The notes beneath the pieces were generated by a model, which made no database searches, had not been told where the DNA came from, and worked only from the letters and a program-made list of their open reading frames with translations. Of a stretch of 64,000 nt of DNA, positions 14,301 to 29,300 are shown in pieces. The first letter of the stretch is position 1. Every line of letters begins with the position of its first letter. Source of the stretch: Paragonimus westermani (lineage: Eukaryota > Platyhelminthes > Trematoda > Plagiorchiida > Troglotrematidae); NCBI GenBank assembly GCA_008508345.1, contig QNGE01000753.1:56753-120752 (forward strand). The letters run 5' to 3'. The position numbers and the translations under genes are program-made.

Positions 14301-17300
14301 GTTTCGTGAAAACCTCACAATGGTCGGACGAAGTTTAAAGCTACCACTAAAAGGCAACCGTACTTCACATGGTTCTGCCAATCTAGTGCCCGTTCAGGGG
14401 TTAAATATTTGTCAAGGGTTATGTATGATTGCACCATCACGTGCATCTGACGGGTAGTGTTTCCGGTTTCACCGTCAAGTGGGTGACCACAGTACTATCC
14501 GAGAAATGATTGTACTCAAGTAAAACGGTGTACTGAGCGGACAATGAAAGCTTGACGTGTTCGATCTGCGTCACCTAGGCTACCATAATACTCCCTGACC
14601 TCTATCCTGTTCAACAGTGGAAAAAACGCGCATATCCCTGAACAGGTTGATCGGACTTTAAAGCGGTCTAAAACGTTGTGCAGTTTATCATAACAGATAC
14701 CAAAAACAAGGTTGTAGGAAAAACATTTAATCTTGTTCAGTAGAATCAACTAATTTTATGCGATGACTGGTCGATCCCGGAATACCTTCGTTCGTCGCGC
14801 ATTGTTGGATAAATCAAAAATTGCATTACAGTATTTCATATAAAACATCAGTAGGATTCCAGAGACTTGTTTTTGACTTGTACTTCAATGAAAAAAATCA
14901 CGTTCCGGATTGCCGTAATTTGTCTAGATGTACCCGCAGATGTTGACCAATCAGGCAAAGCTTTTAAACGGTGAAAAACAATCGAATGAAAATTGTTCTG
15001 ATACTTTATTGACCTACCGAGCGCAAAGAAAACATTACTACTTTAAGCAACAGCAACCAGCATCCCAAAATAATTGCAAACATGCATCTACGGCCAATAA
15101 TTTTCCCCTGTATCTTTCTATTTTGCTTTCTGGTGTTTGAACAAACCATCGTACAAAACCTTTTTCATTCTCGGTGAGGAGATCATGCTAAAAAATGTAT
15201 CTGGAATTCCCGAAGAATGAAGTTATTTATTGCCCTGACGTGAAAGAAAATCGGAGCCCCTTTTCCTAGGATTAGGACAGCTTTCCATACACTGGCGACG
15301 TCTCTGATGTCGAAAAGATGTCTCTTATGAATGTTAGTGTTGTGTTTATAGGGTTGCAACTGCATCACCCTTACTGTAATGTTGAAATGTGCCTATTGAG
15401 AGTTGAGGACATTAGGTCGTTGTTCGCTGACGTTTGCGTTCAGTGTTACACATGTCATTAGGTGACAAGCAACCAGGTTTACGATGTGGGCTCTAAATAT
15501 GGAGATCGACCAAGCTCACCTATCCAGGGCCCCTAAAGTACGCGGATTCAGACGATTAGTTTGTGTTACAAACACAAACCATGTCAAGCACATTTTGCCC
15601 AACTTCCATCCCCTCGACTCAAGGCTCAAACTGATTGACCGATGGCTCGGCAAGAGGAAATGAAGACCGCCTTTAGTGAATTAAGAACCGTAGGGTATGT
15701 GGGCCTTCTGGGTTGGAGTTCTCCTGATCCACGCGAACCCTGGATAGAAGTGTCAAGGGGTGCTTCAGCGGATTGGATTCAGTAGTGTGAATGATCTTAT
15801 TCTTGGCTTTGTTTCCTCCGGAGGAAATACCATTAGTGAAGTGGAGCAGTTAATACCATTGAGAAACTGGCGGTCTTACAGAAGCCGTCTAACTCTTGAT
15901 TACAGCTCAGCTTTTTGATCACAACGTAAAAGCACTTTGATGTTGATTGGTGGAGCTTAGACAGAGGATTTCCTCATTCCTTATCCTTCTATTACCATCG
16001 AGCGGTGACTTAGTCTTCTTGTCGTGGTTGCACAGCAAACAAATATTTACATAAACCAACGATGTAATGCTGGTGGCGAGGCAGGCCGAGGTCCTGAAAG
16101 TGGCGTTGCAAAATACAACTTTCTAAATTGGGAACGATTAGAGTATTGCGCTAATAATTAAACATTAAGGCACTTGCCTGTTGTTTACGCGACGTACCTG
16201 AGAGCATAGAAGCATGACCAATTCCACAACCGACTGGCTGTCACGCAGCGTTGCCAGACCAGAAGTTAACAAGGCCTGACCTTGTGAGCCGACGAGATTT
16301 TTTGAGAAATGAGAGGAGAAGTCCTGAAACAAATCGCGTAGGAATGAAGCAGTGGAGCTCAAAGTGGCGTTCAACTCTTCAGTGATCCGGTTATCATTCA
16401 CCCGATGCGAACGCTGCGGAAGTGTGGTGATCTCCACTTTTTCCAAAGGAACTGTGATTGGCGGATCGGCAACGCTTCCCTCGTCTTGGAGTGAACAGAA
16501 TGTGAAGTTCGAGGAAGGTATATTCCGATTGTTAGGACCAAAGGAATTTTGAGTAACATCAGAAATGAACAAAACAAAGGGTGGCGGTTAGCTCATAGGT
16601 ACATGTTTCATCAGGCGATTGCATACAGAGACAAGGAAACGAGATGGAACACAATAGATGGCACGCCAACCTTCAACCAGAAGAAGGCTTAAGGGTTCAT
16701 TAACCGGTATATATTCACAGCAAGTTAACTGAGTCGCCCATCGGTTTTCACATTCAATGTCCTTTGCATCTCGTGAGCATCAATAACATTGCCAACCGGC
16801 ACTGCGACATTGGCTTACCAGTGCTGTCATCCTCGTCGGAATCTGTCAGCGAGCTGGCTGTCTGAACATCGGAAGGTGGTCGCTCAATCTGGTGCTCTGC
16901 CTCAAGGTTTTCGGATGACGAATGTGGTTGTGTTACAGGTTCACCAAACCTAGCCAGAGCAGGACTCTTCACAAATTGGGCATTCACAACTTGGCTTGAG
17001 TCGGGAGTGGTCAGCAGCTTTAGAGTTGGCTCCAGAACATCACGGTATTTGGACACCATCAGGACACAGATGAAGTAGGCGACCGACATGGCCAAGAATT
17101 CTGGTACACGCTGTAAATCCTGATATAGAGAGAATACAGAAAACAGTGAGGCATTTAACAGTAGGCAAGTAACAAAAGGTCAAAATTTACATTACCGGTG
17201 TGTAAACAAGCGGAATACGTTGAAGATCTCAGAGATTAACAATGACATCTGATTCAACCCACCGTATTCGTGAACGATCTGAGACTAGTTAGTACCGCAA

Positions 17301-20300
17301 CAGAACATTTCACATGCAGTATAAGTCAGTTAGTCAAAAGCGAGCTAATTGCGGTATACCTCCTCAATATGCAGCATCTACGCACTTGGGGCGAGATGGT
17401 GGTCGCAGCATTCACAGTTCCACACGAACTGAACACTCAATTAAAATTCATTGTTTGTCAATTGAAATAGTTGGGTCGCTAATAGAACTACAGCAAAGCA
17501 ACGGGCTGTCTTGTGCATGCCCACAGGAATATGAAAAGGATGTTGACTGACGTGAAAAACAATCGAGCTTCTGTCCAGACGATGAGGCACATGATCATTG
17601 ATCAGTAGGTACAAACCAACAATAATACAGCCCTAACATAGAAAAGCGCAGCAAGCTTCATTTTGTACGATATCTTGCAAACATAGCATAGATTATTTAG
17701 ATGGTGTTACTTAGACGGTGCTCACGAGTTTGGCTGTCATTCAAAACCTGTCCCACTCACTGGAGGTCGAAATAAGTGAACAGCAAGCTGGTTTTCACAC
17801 TTTTGTGACGTAACTCTCACAGAACATAGGTTCCATTATCAGAAGTAAACTTTGGTTGCCTCCATTGACATTGGTGCAAGAATCTGGATTACTGATAGAG
17901 ATCTCCTCTGCATGAGTGTCTGATGAAACACATCCAGCTTATCCGTGTTGCACATTAACGGATACTGAAGCATTCAAGGGACTTTCTTGAGGTCGTTTGC
18001 AATCAACCCGGAATGTTGGACAAGGCTGCTTAAAACAAACTGTACCGTTCAAATTCACTATGGTTGTCACCTCAAACACATTGTTAGGCGGTTATTATCA
18101 CCAACGTCAATTTTCTCTCAAACGATTGACCATATGATTCGGAATGCGTCTTTTCACAGGCAATCCAGAATGTTTACAACGGATAGGTAATATCGGTGGT
18201 TCGTTGTGGAGAGTGACTCGCAATGGTGATATGCCACGGATAATTAACACTTTGTAATGACTGAGATGTAAAGAAATCATTCAGCGGCCAGAATGGTGAG
18301 TACCGATCTGTGCCACGTGTACCGAGCAGTGCGTGAGTCCTTCCACGAAATGGTCGTAAGCTACAACCTACAATATGACTATAAGTGTATCTATTCCCGG
18401 GTGTCAAATTGAACATCGTGAGACTGAGATTATTCGTCATCGAAATCATCTACGTGAGACTCTCAGCTCGTACTATTCTGAAACCAAGTTACTGAACTCG
18501 GCCAGGCTGGCATCGCTCTGGCCAGGCAACTTGCCAACCAATTGTTTACCTCACCAGCTGGGGACAAGAGCACACAAATATTGTGGCCTAAAATGCTGTC
18601 CAGTGTGGAGCAACACGGTAATCCGTGGTATCTCTGCAATGAATTTGAAATCTAAATTTATTCGCACGCCAGTTGTCTGTTGCCGCACACTCTGTTGAGT
18701 TGGTAGTGTGTGACAGGATGTATATAGCTGTACTAAACAATGCCTTATACATATAATAGAACGAAAAACTGTCGGGGGCTGAGCTGTGAGTACATCAACA
18801 GTTTAGTGAATCAGCGACTGAAGCCGGGAGTACAAGGGTCCGTGTGTTTGACGCTGAAGCAACCACATAGGTCTCGACTTAACGACGGTGTCATTCTATT
18901 AACGTATGACGGCAGATCAACACCTGTACCCTGTTCATAAGTACTATGGATAGCATCCTATCGAAGCTACTGAAGCGGATTTGGGGCTATCCTAACCCAT
19001 TCTGGACGAGTGCAATGCCATTATGATGAAACTGAGAAGCGAAATCAGACATCCAACACAAATATGTTACAAGCTATGAACGTTGCTTGATGGACCAAAA
19101 TGAGTGGACACAAGTCTTAGTAACTAATGTGATAGAATAAGTATTTAAATAATCTGCTAGATCACAATGTGAACCAAACTCATGGAAACTATATCAGAAA
19201 ATGTTCTCATTGCAATTGATGACATAAGACTCTGTTGGAAAGCGTATTATGGTTACACAGACAGTTTAGAACAAAAGCATACGAGAGACGAGCAGGCGAA
19301 TGTTCAGAAATGTGTCCATCCAGCTGCTCAAAATAAAAGTGAGCACATTCAAAACAAACAGCCTAACACGCATTATCCCGGGAAAAATTATTACAAGAAG
19401 AACCGGAGAACAGCAATAACGGGGTTACTTCGCTTTTGAAAATGATTCCTTGCAGGCGATTCAAATCTCGTGCTTGCAACAGGCACTGTGGATCAGCTAG
19501 TGGTTGTATCACGGCCTTCAGAAATGTTTTATCCTGAACCGAATAGAAAAACGAACAAAAGTAACGCCTGAACAAAAGGCATATCAATCAAAAGTGATCG
19601 TGTCCAATATTGTTCATGCTCTGAAAAAACACTATGTGAACATGTGAACCTATCCAAAGTAAACCTGCGTCCATTGCTTCCATGTGAAATCTGACACACA
19701 CGTAGAACTGCACACATTGATACTGGTTCTACAAACGTGCTTGAAAAATGACCAGTATATCGGATAAACCAGCAAAAATGAGGAAAACCTCTCATTTTAA
19801 GTTGACCTGATGAATCGAAACACCTGCCGCAGAATGAAGACCAAGTGGGACCGCAGGGCTAATCATGAGCTTACTAAAAGCGTACGGCTCAGGTTCGTTT
19901 GAGTTATCGTATACTATTCACATATGTCGACTTAGTTCAAGTGGAAAACACGGAAAAGAACTCACGTGCACAACTGGATAGTGAAGCGTAGGTCGAAGGG
20001 AAAATATCAAGCGGTGCAACTCGCGTGGGAGGTGTCCCAGTCTGGTAATGTGTCGTTGCTTCAAGTTGTTTAACAATAAGAGGTGATCTGTTGATAGAAA
20101 ATTCATAAACCTCCACGGACTTGGTGCGAAACCAAGACGCGATTCCAGTGGTCCCGCGGACGTGGAAAGCAGTTTGGTCAAGCAAAACAGTCGCGTAGCC
20201 AAACTTTCTAGTTCGACTTCCGATGCCGGATCGACAAGGCCACGGATCAAGGAAGGATAGTGGAATCCATTATAGTGATCTTGATGAGTGGTAATATCTG

Positions 20301-23300
20301 CCTCATCTTGGGCTGAACAGGGCGAGTTTACCTCGTCTGCGGACTGAATTGCGCACATGTCCGAGATGATCGGAACAAATCGCACCCCGTCCGCACTGTT
20401 GGTGAACGACTTCAGTTGCAATAAGACCTCGTGGGACGGTTGCAGATGGAAAAATCGGCTCTCAAGACAATTGCGAACAGCAGCCATCAGGTCTGAACAG
20501 AGAAAAATACACAATTCCAAAGGTAATCAATTTAACTGGCTAGTCAAGCAAACCTAGCGAGGTGGCCACTTCATGGGATAAGTCACAAGTGCATAAATAC
20601 AACGATTAACACTCTAAGGGTTACTGCGGAGCCAGCTATATCGAGTTTGATTACCTCAGCAACAGCCAGCACCATGAGAGCGTACTAGCACGATAACTCC
20701 CTAACGACAATATTGAGGCTAAATTCCAGCGTTAAACATGAGAAAATTAATCGGATAATCAGACACGTTACAAACAATTAACCATGAACGCAAGTGAAGT
20801 AAATATGTCTAGACACGTTACCTGTCTTAATGAGTAACAAACAAGTCATTAAAACGTTTCGGCAGGAAATGCTGTGTACGTTCACATTTGAGTATGAGCC
20901 TTGAACATATCGACTGAAGACCATAGACTTAGGAAATAAACCGAAATACCATAGATGGAAGATCCCAATGGGCTTAGCAGAAATGCTATCCAAACAAGGG
21001 GAATTAGGCAGACCATATTGCTTGGTTTAAAGTGGGTAAGTTACATTGAGTGTCGATAAACTCTGATGTACAGCCAGGGGTGACGGTCATTGATAGTAAG
21101 CAGAAGTTAGCCGAAACTTTTAGCCCATGAGCACAGTACACGGTTCCAAAACAATGCGAATTGGTAATACAATTATTCCGATTGTATCGGCTCAAGTCGA
21201 TATGTGCGTTCACGAAGAAAGCACATAGTGTTTGTCAGAAAGCTAAACAAATCGTGTGCATCAGCATGTGGAGCAAAGAAAAAAAACTAAAATGCATCAA
21301 AAACAAATGAGTCGACATTTTTATCAGGAGTATCGGCGATAAAGTAACCATCATAAATTTCGGTGAAGTTGAGAAATTGGCAGCCCTCAATTAATTCTCT
21401 GCACAGTTCGGGAATGGACGAATGTGCTCTTCGGTTGATCAAGCTGTCACAGGCTGTTTGATCAAGTGCATCATCCGGTTTTACAATGAACATTTATCGA
21501 GTGCCATATGAAACCAGCCAGAGTGAGTCACATACAAATCACACTAAGAGTGATATCCAGATAATGAAAAAATGGATCCACTTACACAGTCGAGTAAACT
21601 GACGAACCAGCACTCCTGAAGCCATGTTACGATCCTTTTCAATGGAACCCAAATCCAAGTGATTAGTGCACAAATCGACGAGAAAAGCAATACGCAATAC
21701 AAAGGTCATTGCATCGCTCATGCTCAACCCCTCGATCGATTCGAACAGGCCCACATCACCCTGTGAAAAGGAAGCAGATAAATGAACGGAGCGGTCACTT
21801 CGACTAAGCTATGATCAGAGCTAACCAATCATCATCAAAACTGTTGGGATGCCCGCATGCACTGGTTTCAGCCAATATCAGCCGGTGTAGAGACGATACT
21901 TCTGCATCGATGAGTATTTTCAAGATTTTAGAATGTTCTTATGTTGAAAATAAATGATTCATAGGCTCAGGAAAGCAACTGTTTCGGAGGCTTAGGTTAG
22001 GAGTCTATCCAAATAACTGATAGGGATTCCCATCTAGACAGATTATATATGAGTTTAATCGTGATGGCTTTGAGAGAAAATGGATGAAAAATACGATTGT
22101 ATGACAAAGTATACCAGCAAGCATTTGCTAAATAGATTTCTAACGTATTCTAGTTCTTGGTCCGATAACCATCTGCAGTTTTCACTGCATACAGTTAAAC
22201 AGAAAGGGGAATTAGAGTTTCTACTAAGCGAGTAATTAAGCGAAATGTAATCAGGTTTTTCATAACGATTTAACGACCAACTGCACTCCGTGAACGCTGT
22301 GACAATCCCGATCCTACCGAGCTAGAGACACTGTACCATGAAACGTGGCAATTAACCATCAAAGTGATTGGACCAAATCCTTACTAAAAGGGGACAGAAA
22401 TAATTCCGAAAGTACCTATTTCCTAAGATAGTCAGTCGAATAAAACTTGAGTTTGCTCAATCAATCTGTGGGACAAATCCTTACTCTTCCTCCTGTTTTG
22501 CACACACAACAGGAGAGTGGCCTAATCGCCAGATGCAAAAACCCACAAAATTCGGAGAGATGATCCAATAGTCGTTTAGGTGACAACGCATAAAGTGTAA
22601 CATTTGACGAAGAATGGCAGACACTGCCAAGGAGGAGAACAGATCTGAACTGCAGCTGAAAGCATATAGAAAGTTCACGAAGGACCGCGATGACTAGAAT
22701 CTCCAACACAACACGAACGAAACTTGTCCAATGACATATAAAGAGAACAACAAGTAGGTTCAATCTGAAAACAGACAGTGGTAGCCCGGCTCAACTCCGG
22801 GCCACCGGAATCGAATCTTCAATAACAGCTCGCCAACCAACCAGCATATCAGCATGCTTTTTTGGATTGCAGTGAAGCGTTCAGTAGGATACACAGAGGG
22901 TAGTTGTTATCGCGTTTTGAATGTTGTAATTTAGAGCATACATGCCATATTGGCTTTTTTAAATACCATTTTATGAATCGTCGGCAGTCTGCACATTACA
23001 AACGTTCACATTTAGAATAAACAAAGGTAGTAAATTCTTTTTTATTCCTCATTTTAAATTTTTGAAAAGCTTTACCTCGGCACAATACATTCTTGACAGA
23101 ATGTCAACTATATTGTCTTGCGTGGTAGTCAAACCGGATCATTAACAATCACAATGCGGTTTAACTACTGCCATGTTCAATTTTCTCACTGGTTTTCAAC
23201 TCGCCATTTACCTCGCAATCATTACGAATGTCAAGATACATCACTTTCTCTGTATAACAATCCTCGGCTCGTTAACCCTGATGCCGGTTCCCTCTATCTT

Positions 23301-26300
23301 TCGAATAAACGGAGCATAACTACTCCATGATAAATATATAACGTTACGTCTACTTCTGATTTAGTCGTCCGAATATTCCCTTATAATAGGAGTTAAGGTT
23401 GAAAGTCTGGAGTTGTAAGTCAAGCAAATGAAATCCATATCAACCCTTCAGAAGCAAGTTGCAAAGTATCTGCACGAATACAAACTTCTGTATTGGTTGC
23501 ACCGTTGCCCAGTCATCTATGGAGAGCGATGAAAATGGTTAACGGGGTCAACGTGCTTACTAGATGTAACCAGCAGTATTCGATCCCGTCTCTATGCTGT
23601 CACATTTCACCAACAGACGTGATTGTTTGCGATAAATTTGCAAGCGAAGTATTTTTCTCATCCCTTGAGGTGACGATTATGACGTCGTGCATTAAACTCA
23701 TCCACTAGATGTTTGGTGAAATCACTTTCTTACCGTGGGACAATACACTGTGCACTGCCTGCGCCTTACATGATGAAACTAAAAGACTTACCGAAATTTT
23801 CACTCGTCTTAGTCAATGAGTACAGTTTGGTTCCATAATAACATAGGTATATAACCCTGGAGAAAATCCTACTTATCAGTTTGTTGAAGTCGTTCACGTG
23901 AGAACGCTGAACCGTCGATCTGACTTTTATAAGTGTCGCATACTATGCATGAACTGAGGCATACCCAATGTAGAGCTGAGTAGTCTGTTTACAGGTTCTA
24001 CGGTACAGGTTGTGAGCAACAGGTAGCACAAAAACTAAAGGAATCACAAAGTTACATTGAACTTCACCTATAGGAGAACAAGGCGCACTAAGATTAAGTC
24101 TCGTAAAAAGAAACACATGCCAATTCGTGAGAAACAACTTGTACGTTGACGGGACATTAAAAAAAACAGCACTCAAGTCATGCCAAACCTTAACAACTCA
24201 CTGAGGCCGTAGTAGCTGCAGCCAGTAACGGTAACAAACCGCCGCACGCCCCGACTAGCACGTCTGTACAGTCTGAGAGGAAGTTGGTTAAATTGAGCGC
24301 AAAAATTCGATTGACAGGGTCCTGTAGTAAGGTCAATGCCGCATTGCTCGCCGCGTAACTCTGACCGGTATCAGTTGCATCCAACGATAAACCCACAACT
24401 CCTCCGACAAACTGGGTAGATGAAACCTCATCACGAGTAAAGCCGTATTTCGCACAACGAACTGAACTGATTGCACACCCTTCGTAATAAGAAATGCTCT
24501 TCGCCGAGACAACGCTGTGTAGAATATAACAGTTGAAAATTTAACAAATTCAAGAAAAAGACACGGAATGATTGGCTAACATGAAACATTTTCATTAGAA
24601 AACACGCCAAAATTTTCCAAAGTAGATGAAGCTGGTCTCATAAGCCCCAATAAGATCACTGTCAAGAGATGCATTTTAATTTTAAGGATAAAGCGCGTGA
24701 ACAACACGCAACCCAGCGTTCTATAATACACAATATCAGTATGAAAAAGGAGGGAGTAAACATTTACCCAAGTTCCTCTTCGATCGAATAAAGTAGATCG
24801 TCAAGCAGAATTTGATGAATATGAGACCAAAAGAAGCCACGGGACTGTCGTAATCTGACAGGACGTTCGTGTCCCAGCGATTCGGAAACCTTCTCCCTAT
24901 CCAATGAGTCTGAAGGTTGAAAATTGATATAAAACATGATCGGAGTGAGAAAAGTCAATCACTTACATTTACACTGGATGATGCTCGTGATGTGTCTATC
25001 AGTAATCAATCAATGTGGAAGAGAAATTTTAATTCGAATTTTAAACAACGAAACTTACTATCGTGTGCTGCATCATCATTTTTAAGTACCACACCGGAGG
25101 GCTGGAGATTTTGTGAATCGGGATCCATTCGACTAGTTAATTTGCCTATGAGCCGTCGAGCCACCGGTTCCGTTAAATCCAATTCAGTATCGGACAGCGC
25201 AGCACGAGGACTGATGCGAACCAAAGTACCCGACGTGACCGAATGTCCGTTGGGAACCTGAAAATGAATCAGATAGTCAAACTATTGCAAAACGATGCCA
25301 AGAAAGATAGGCAAAACCTCGTCCATGGTCACACTGTTAACAGCAGTGATACAAATTATAAATAATTTGTGACTGATTATTCCTGAAATCCACGCTGAAG
25401 GATCGGTGTGGATGACAAAATCTGTTACATTAAATTCGAATATCACCAATTTAGAGACAACCCTTTTTAGCACGATCTCTGAAAGGATACGAATATGTAC
25501 AATGTGCACTACGTCACCCGGATAACGGTGCATGGCCACTAAAGCTTTGTGCCAAGTATAGGATAATTTTATCCGGGACTAGTTTTACAAGTCGCTCGCG
25601 TCACTGTTTGACATGACACCATTTCCTCTCTTGGACTTATGTAGACAATATATTGTAAGTAATAGTTAGGTTAATTTCATTCAGAACTGCCGAACCAACT
25701 GAAAAATATGCGTGTCCAAGTGTGTTGTCACTTCGTTCATAGTTTACTGTTATATGACCCACCGACCGCATGTATTCAAAGCTGACACAGAAAATAACCA
25801 TAAAATTCATAATTACAGAGCCAAAAGGGTGCTTGATCTGGTTCTCCAAAGCAACTCGTGTAACGGACATCACCACGAACAGTACGGTGAATCGTCAGCA
25901 AGATGAGCGTTGGATATCTGGATGATCTCTATGGTTGCTAGACGGGACGTTTCTAACGGCAGTTAATATAACATGTTGGAGAGGAAAACCATAGGAATTC
26001 CAGGCATAGCCTGACCGCCAATCGATAGACATGGTTACCAAGGGAATTCAGTAAAAGAGGGGTTAACTTTCTCGTTAAGCAGTACTAGCAGACTACTCAA
26101 GATAATTGCAATCAGTGGCCTGAGGTGTCCATCTATCCGTGAAACAATTGGCATGACAGACGATAAGGTTATCCATAGCGAAACAAACAGGTTAGAGTGT
26201 TAGGCGGAAAGTTTCGAAGAACGACTTAGCTGACCGTACTGAGGCTGCACGTTCGTATGGGTAAACTCAAGGACACGGTTAAAACTTAATACTCAGATTC

Positions 26301-29300
26301 TATAAGACTGCTGCTCATAACGATCTGATGCCGACACTTACGACAGAAGACAGTGAAGCATTAGTGGAAGTTTTGTTTTGTTTGTTTCAACTGGTCGGTA
26401 ATTGAAAATATATTTCGGCAACGGATTCGATTGACGCTGGTTCCAATACTCAAAATCAGAACTGGATATCATGATGCAATTAGTGTAGCCCCAGTTGAAA
26501 TGAGAGTCTTCGTATCCATCATACACTTTAGACTCACTACAGCATAGAAGGAAAACAGTAAGAACAAACCGGCAGGAGGACGCAGGACAGGGTGTAAAGA
26601 TCACAGTTTCAACCCTAGCCAAATTCTAAAACAGCACCACAAGCAATCACTAATCACCCGTTCTCCTGACCGTAACAGTACGTTCAATCCACTGGGTCGA
26701 TATGTGTCTGTGACGTTGTTTCTGTGCACAGGCTTACCGAACACACGTGAACGCACCAGTGGTGCATTATTGTGATAGTGCAGTTCAGGTGGGCCTATTG
26801 GGAACCGTTTAACAGACTTGGCACACGTCAAGAATTTCGTTTCGAAACGTGGCAAATAAAAAATTTCGGAAAAAAACCAATAGAAAGCTACATGAATATC
26901 CAAAGGTCGAGATGATGGTTGGGCTTGTCAAACCAACGTGTCATACCAGCATTAGGCTGAAAGTTTGTCAGAAGAAATTTTACATTTCCACCTCTTTTTG
27001 ACTTGTTCCCGTTCAACTTCTCGTTATCGTGCACCCACGTTTCCCCCCAGGGACGATATCACACTCTGGGAAACTGAGATAAACCGTCTTCACTTAGCCG
27101 ACCTTCGGCTTCCGTGTCTAATTCAAAAAACCGAGTGGCTTCGACGACGGTTAAGGTAAACTACACGACCGCCTGCCAAACCGAACACTCTGTCGACGCT
27201 AACACGATAACTGATTGGCATAGGGCTCCAGATAGAAAAAGGATGAATTGACACAGATTAATGAAAACGACTATGGATAACTGATAGGCAGTCGTGGATT
27301 TGGTCACTCTCAAACTGGACGTCACTCACCCTTGAGTGCAGCCTTTCTAGTCATATTGACCTTCTAGTCAGCCCCTTTCAAAAAAGCACTAGACTCGAAT
27401 CGGAAGTCTGGCCACGCTTTCATGACGTAACCATGTTGACTATTGCAAAATTGATATCGCAGTGGGTGCGGCCGAGTGATCATATCTGAAAACCAAACCA
27501 CTTTGGCATGTGAGTAGTGATCAGGTTACCCGGATCGAACGCTTCTATTTGAAAGGGGTTGACTAGAGAGTCCATCTGAATGGGAAAAGTGCGGTCAATG
27601 TCAATGATGTTCAATTTGAGACTAAGGATGCGTTAGCTGTGACAGATGGAATTCGACTCTCAGTCTGGAGTTGTTTATGGTTCATAGCGTTGGTGGCTGC
27701 AAACAACAGGAGAGATTAAGATGTACTGGCTGTTATGCACTAGGCTGTTATGCACATGGTCACACACTTACATGTAGAATGACTGCAGGACCCTTGACGT
27801 TGAACCGTTTTGGTTTCGATGAAGAACGTCTTTTAGTATCGTATATCTTCCGTTCCATCCTCATTATCCTAAACCTAGGGCTACTTCATCTCGCAGGTAG
27901 GTGACATTTAAAAAAAAAACAAATCTAAACATTGACCTACTGACGTCCACGATGGTGAAAATAAGGCATCGAATCGATTGCGTTCTGCTATTTTGATGGT
28001 GAACCCTGAAGACGCGGAAAAATGGAAAATCGAATCCAGATAGGAATATGAACCGTACTGAACTAAACCCAGTGTTGATGACCGACAAGTGAGTAGAAAC
28101 ACTGGGGAAAAAGGGTATGAGGAGAGCACGAAAAAGCTAGTGCCACAAATCACTGACACAACTGTAACAGAAAGCCAGCCAAACGCACTCGTTTGATGAG
28201 AACTGGTTTATTAGTTTTCTCCAACCATAGATGCAGTAGAGCCAGTGTATCCGTCCACACTCGCCATCCGTCCTGTTCGTAACGAATGGCGTGAAACAGA
28301 AGCAAGCGGAACAGATTCAGCACACATGCCAAAGAGAGTGTCTCAGATTCAGAAGTCGGATAGAAGGAAGTCAGTTTCAGAATACAATCTTGCCAGACGG
28401 ATTGCTGTAGAATCGTTCTGCACGGGTAGAGACCGAATGTAGCAACATAGGAAAATGAATGGATATGTTTCATGTAATGAGACAGAAAAACAGCGAGACT
28501 GATGGTAATACGACTGCATAGAACGTAAATTTACGAACAATTTACGAACACATTTCAGAGCAAAGTAGGAACCGGACGGCCATAGGGAAGCAAAATAAAA
28601 TAAGGTTACCTGGTAGTGACATTGCTGAGAACATTTTTGCACATCGAAACTCAATGAGACAGGTAGATAAAAAGCCAAGAATTTATAGATAGCGGGCTAA
28701 CTACGTGTAGAAAGATCTATTTGAGAGCATAACAGAAAAGGACTCCAATGTAGAGTTGAACTGTTGTGACGGTCAACAAAATCCAAGGGTGAAAAAGGAG
28801 TACACATGAATACGTTCGAGCATTGGGTAGTAACACAGAGGAAGGCATACATGCAGTTTAAAATCGGACGTGTGAGTACAATAAGTTCAACTGCCCTAGA
28901 TTTACAGTGCCAGAAGAACAAGATAAAAGAAAAGAATGGAAAGTAGATTCGGAGAGGTAGATCGAAAAGCTAACGAATGCAAGCCAACTAAATTGATGCT
29001 GAGTCCATGAACATATCAGAAGTTTGCCTGGTCCTCTGATATTTGGTTCCGCATCAATGGATTACCACAATAGAGACCAGATTGTTTGTACTGTATCGGT
29101 AATGTAGGGGTCAGTCACAGTCAAACAGTAGTGGCGTATTGTAGCAGGTAGAAAAAAATGCACAACAGAAGCCGTCGTTAACGGCCAGCGGGCACATCTG
29201 TACAATGAGGCGATGGGCTGTTATGTCAACATGAAGGCTGGTTAGGAATCAAGAACGGCACATGACTTAATCCAATCAAAGGTAGACAAGTACAAAGTTG

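Noticed and set aside
25282..25539. 85-codon minus-strand frame directly upstream of exon 9
   Set aside because: It ends in a stop before the exon 9 acceptor and has no homology. The acceptor TTTTCAG marks exon 9's start clearly.
26338..26903. Two overlapping minus-strand open frames in intron 8 considered as linker exons
   Set aside because: No homology, no matching pair of splice sites in phase 0, and a composition unlike a linker.
28615..28654. A 40-nt mini-exon candidate whose phase fits between NBEA exons 6 and 8
   Set aside because: The phase fits, but the residues do not align with the family. Exon 7 at 36547-36670 matches fully and also fits the phase.
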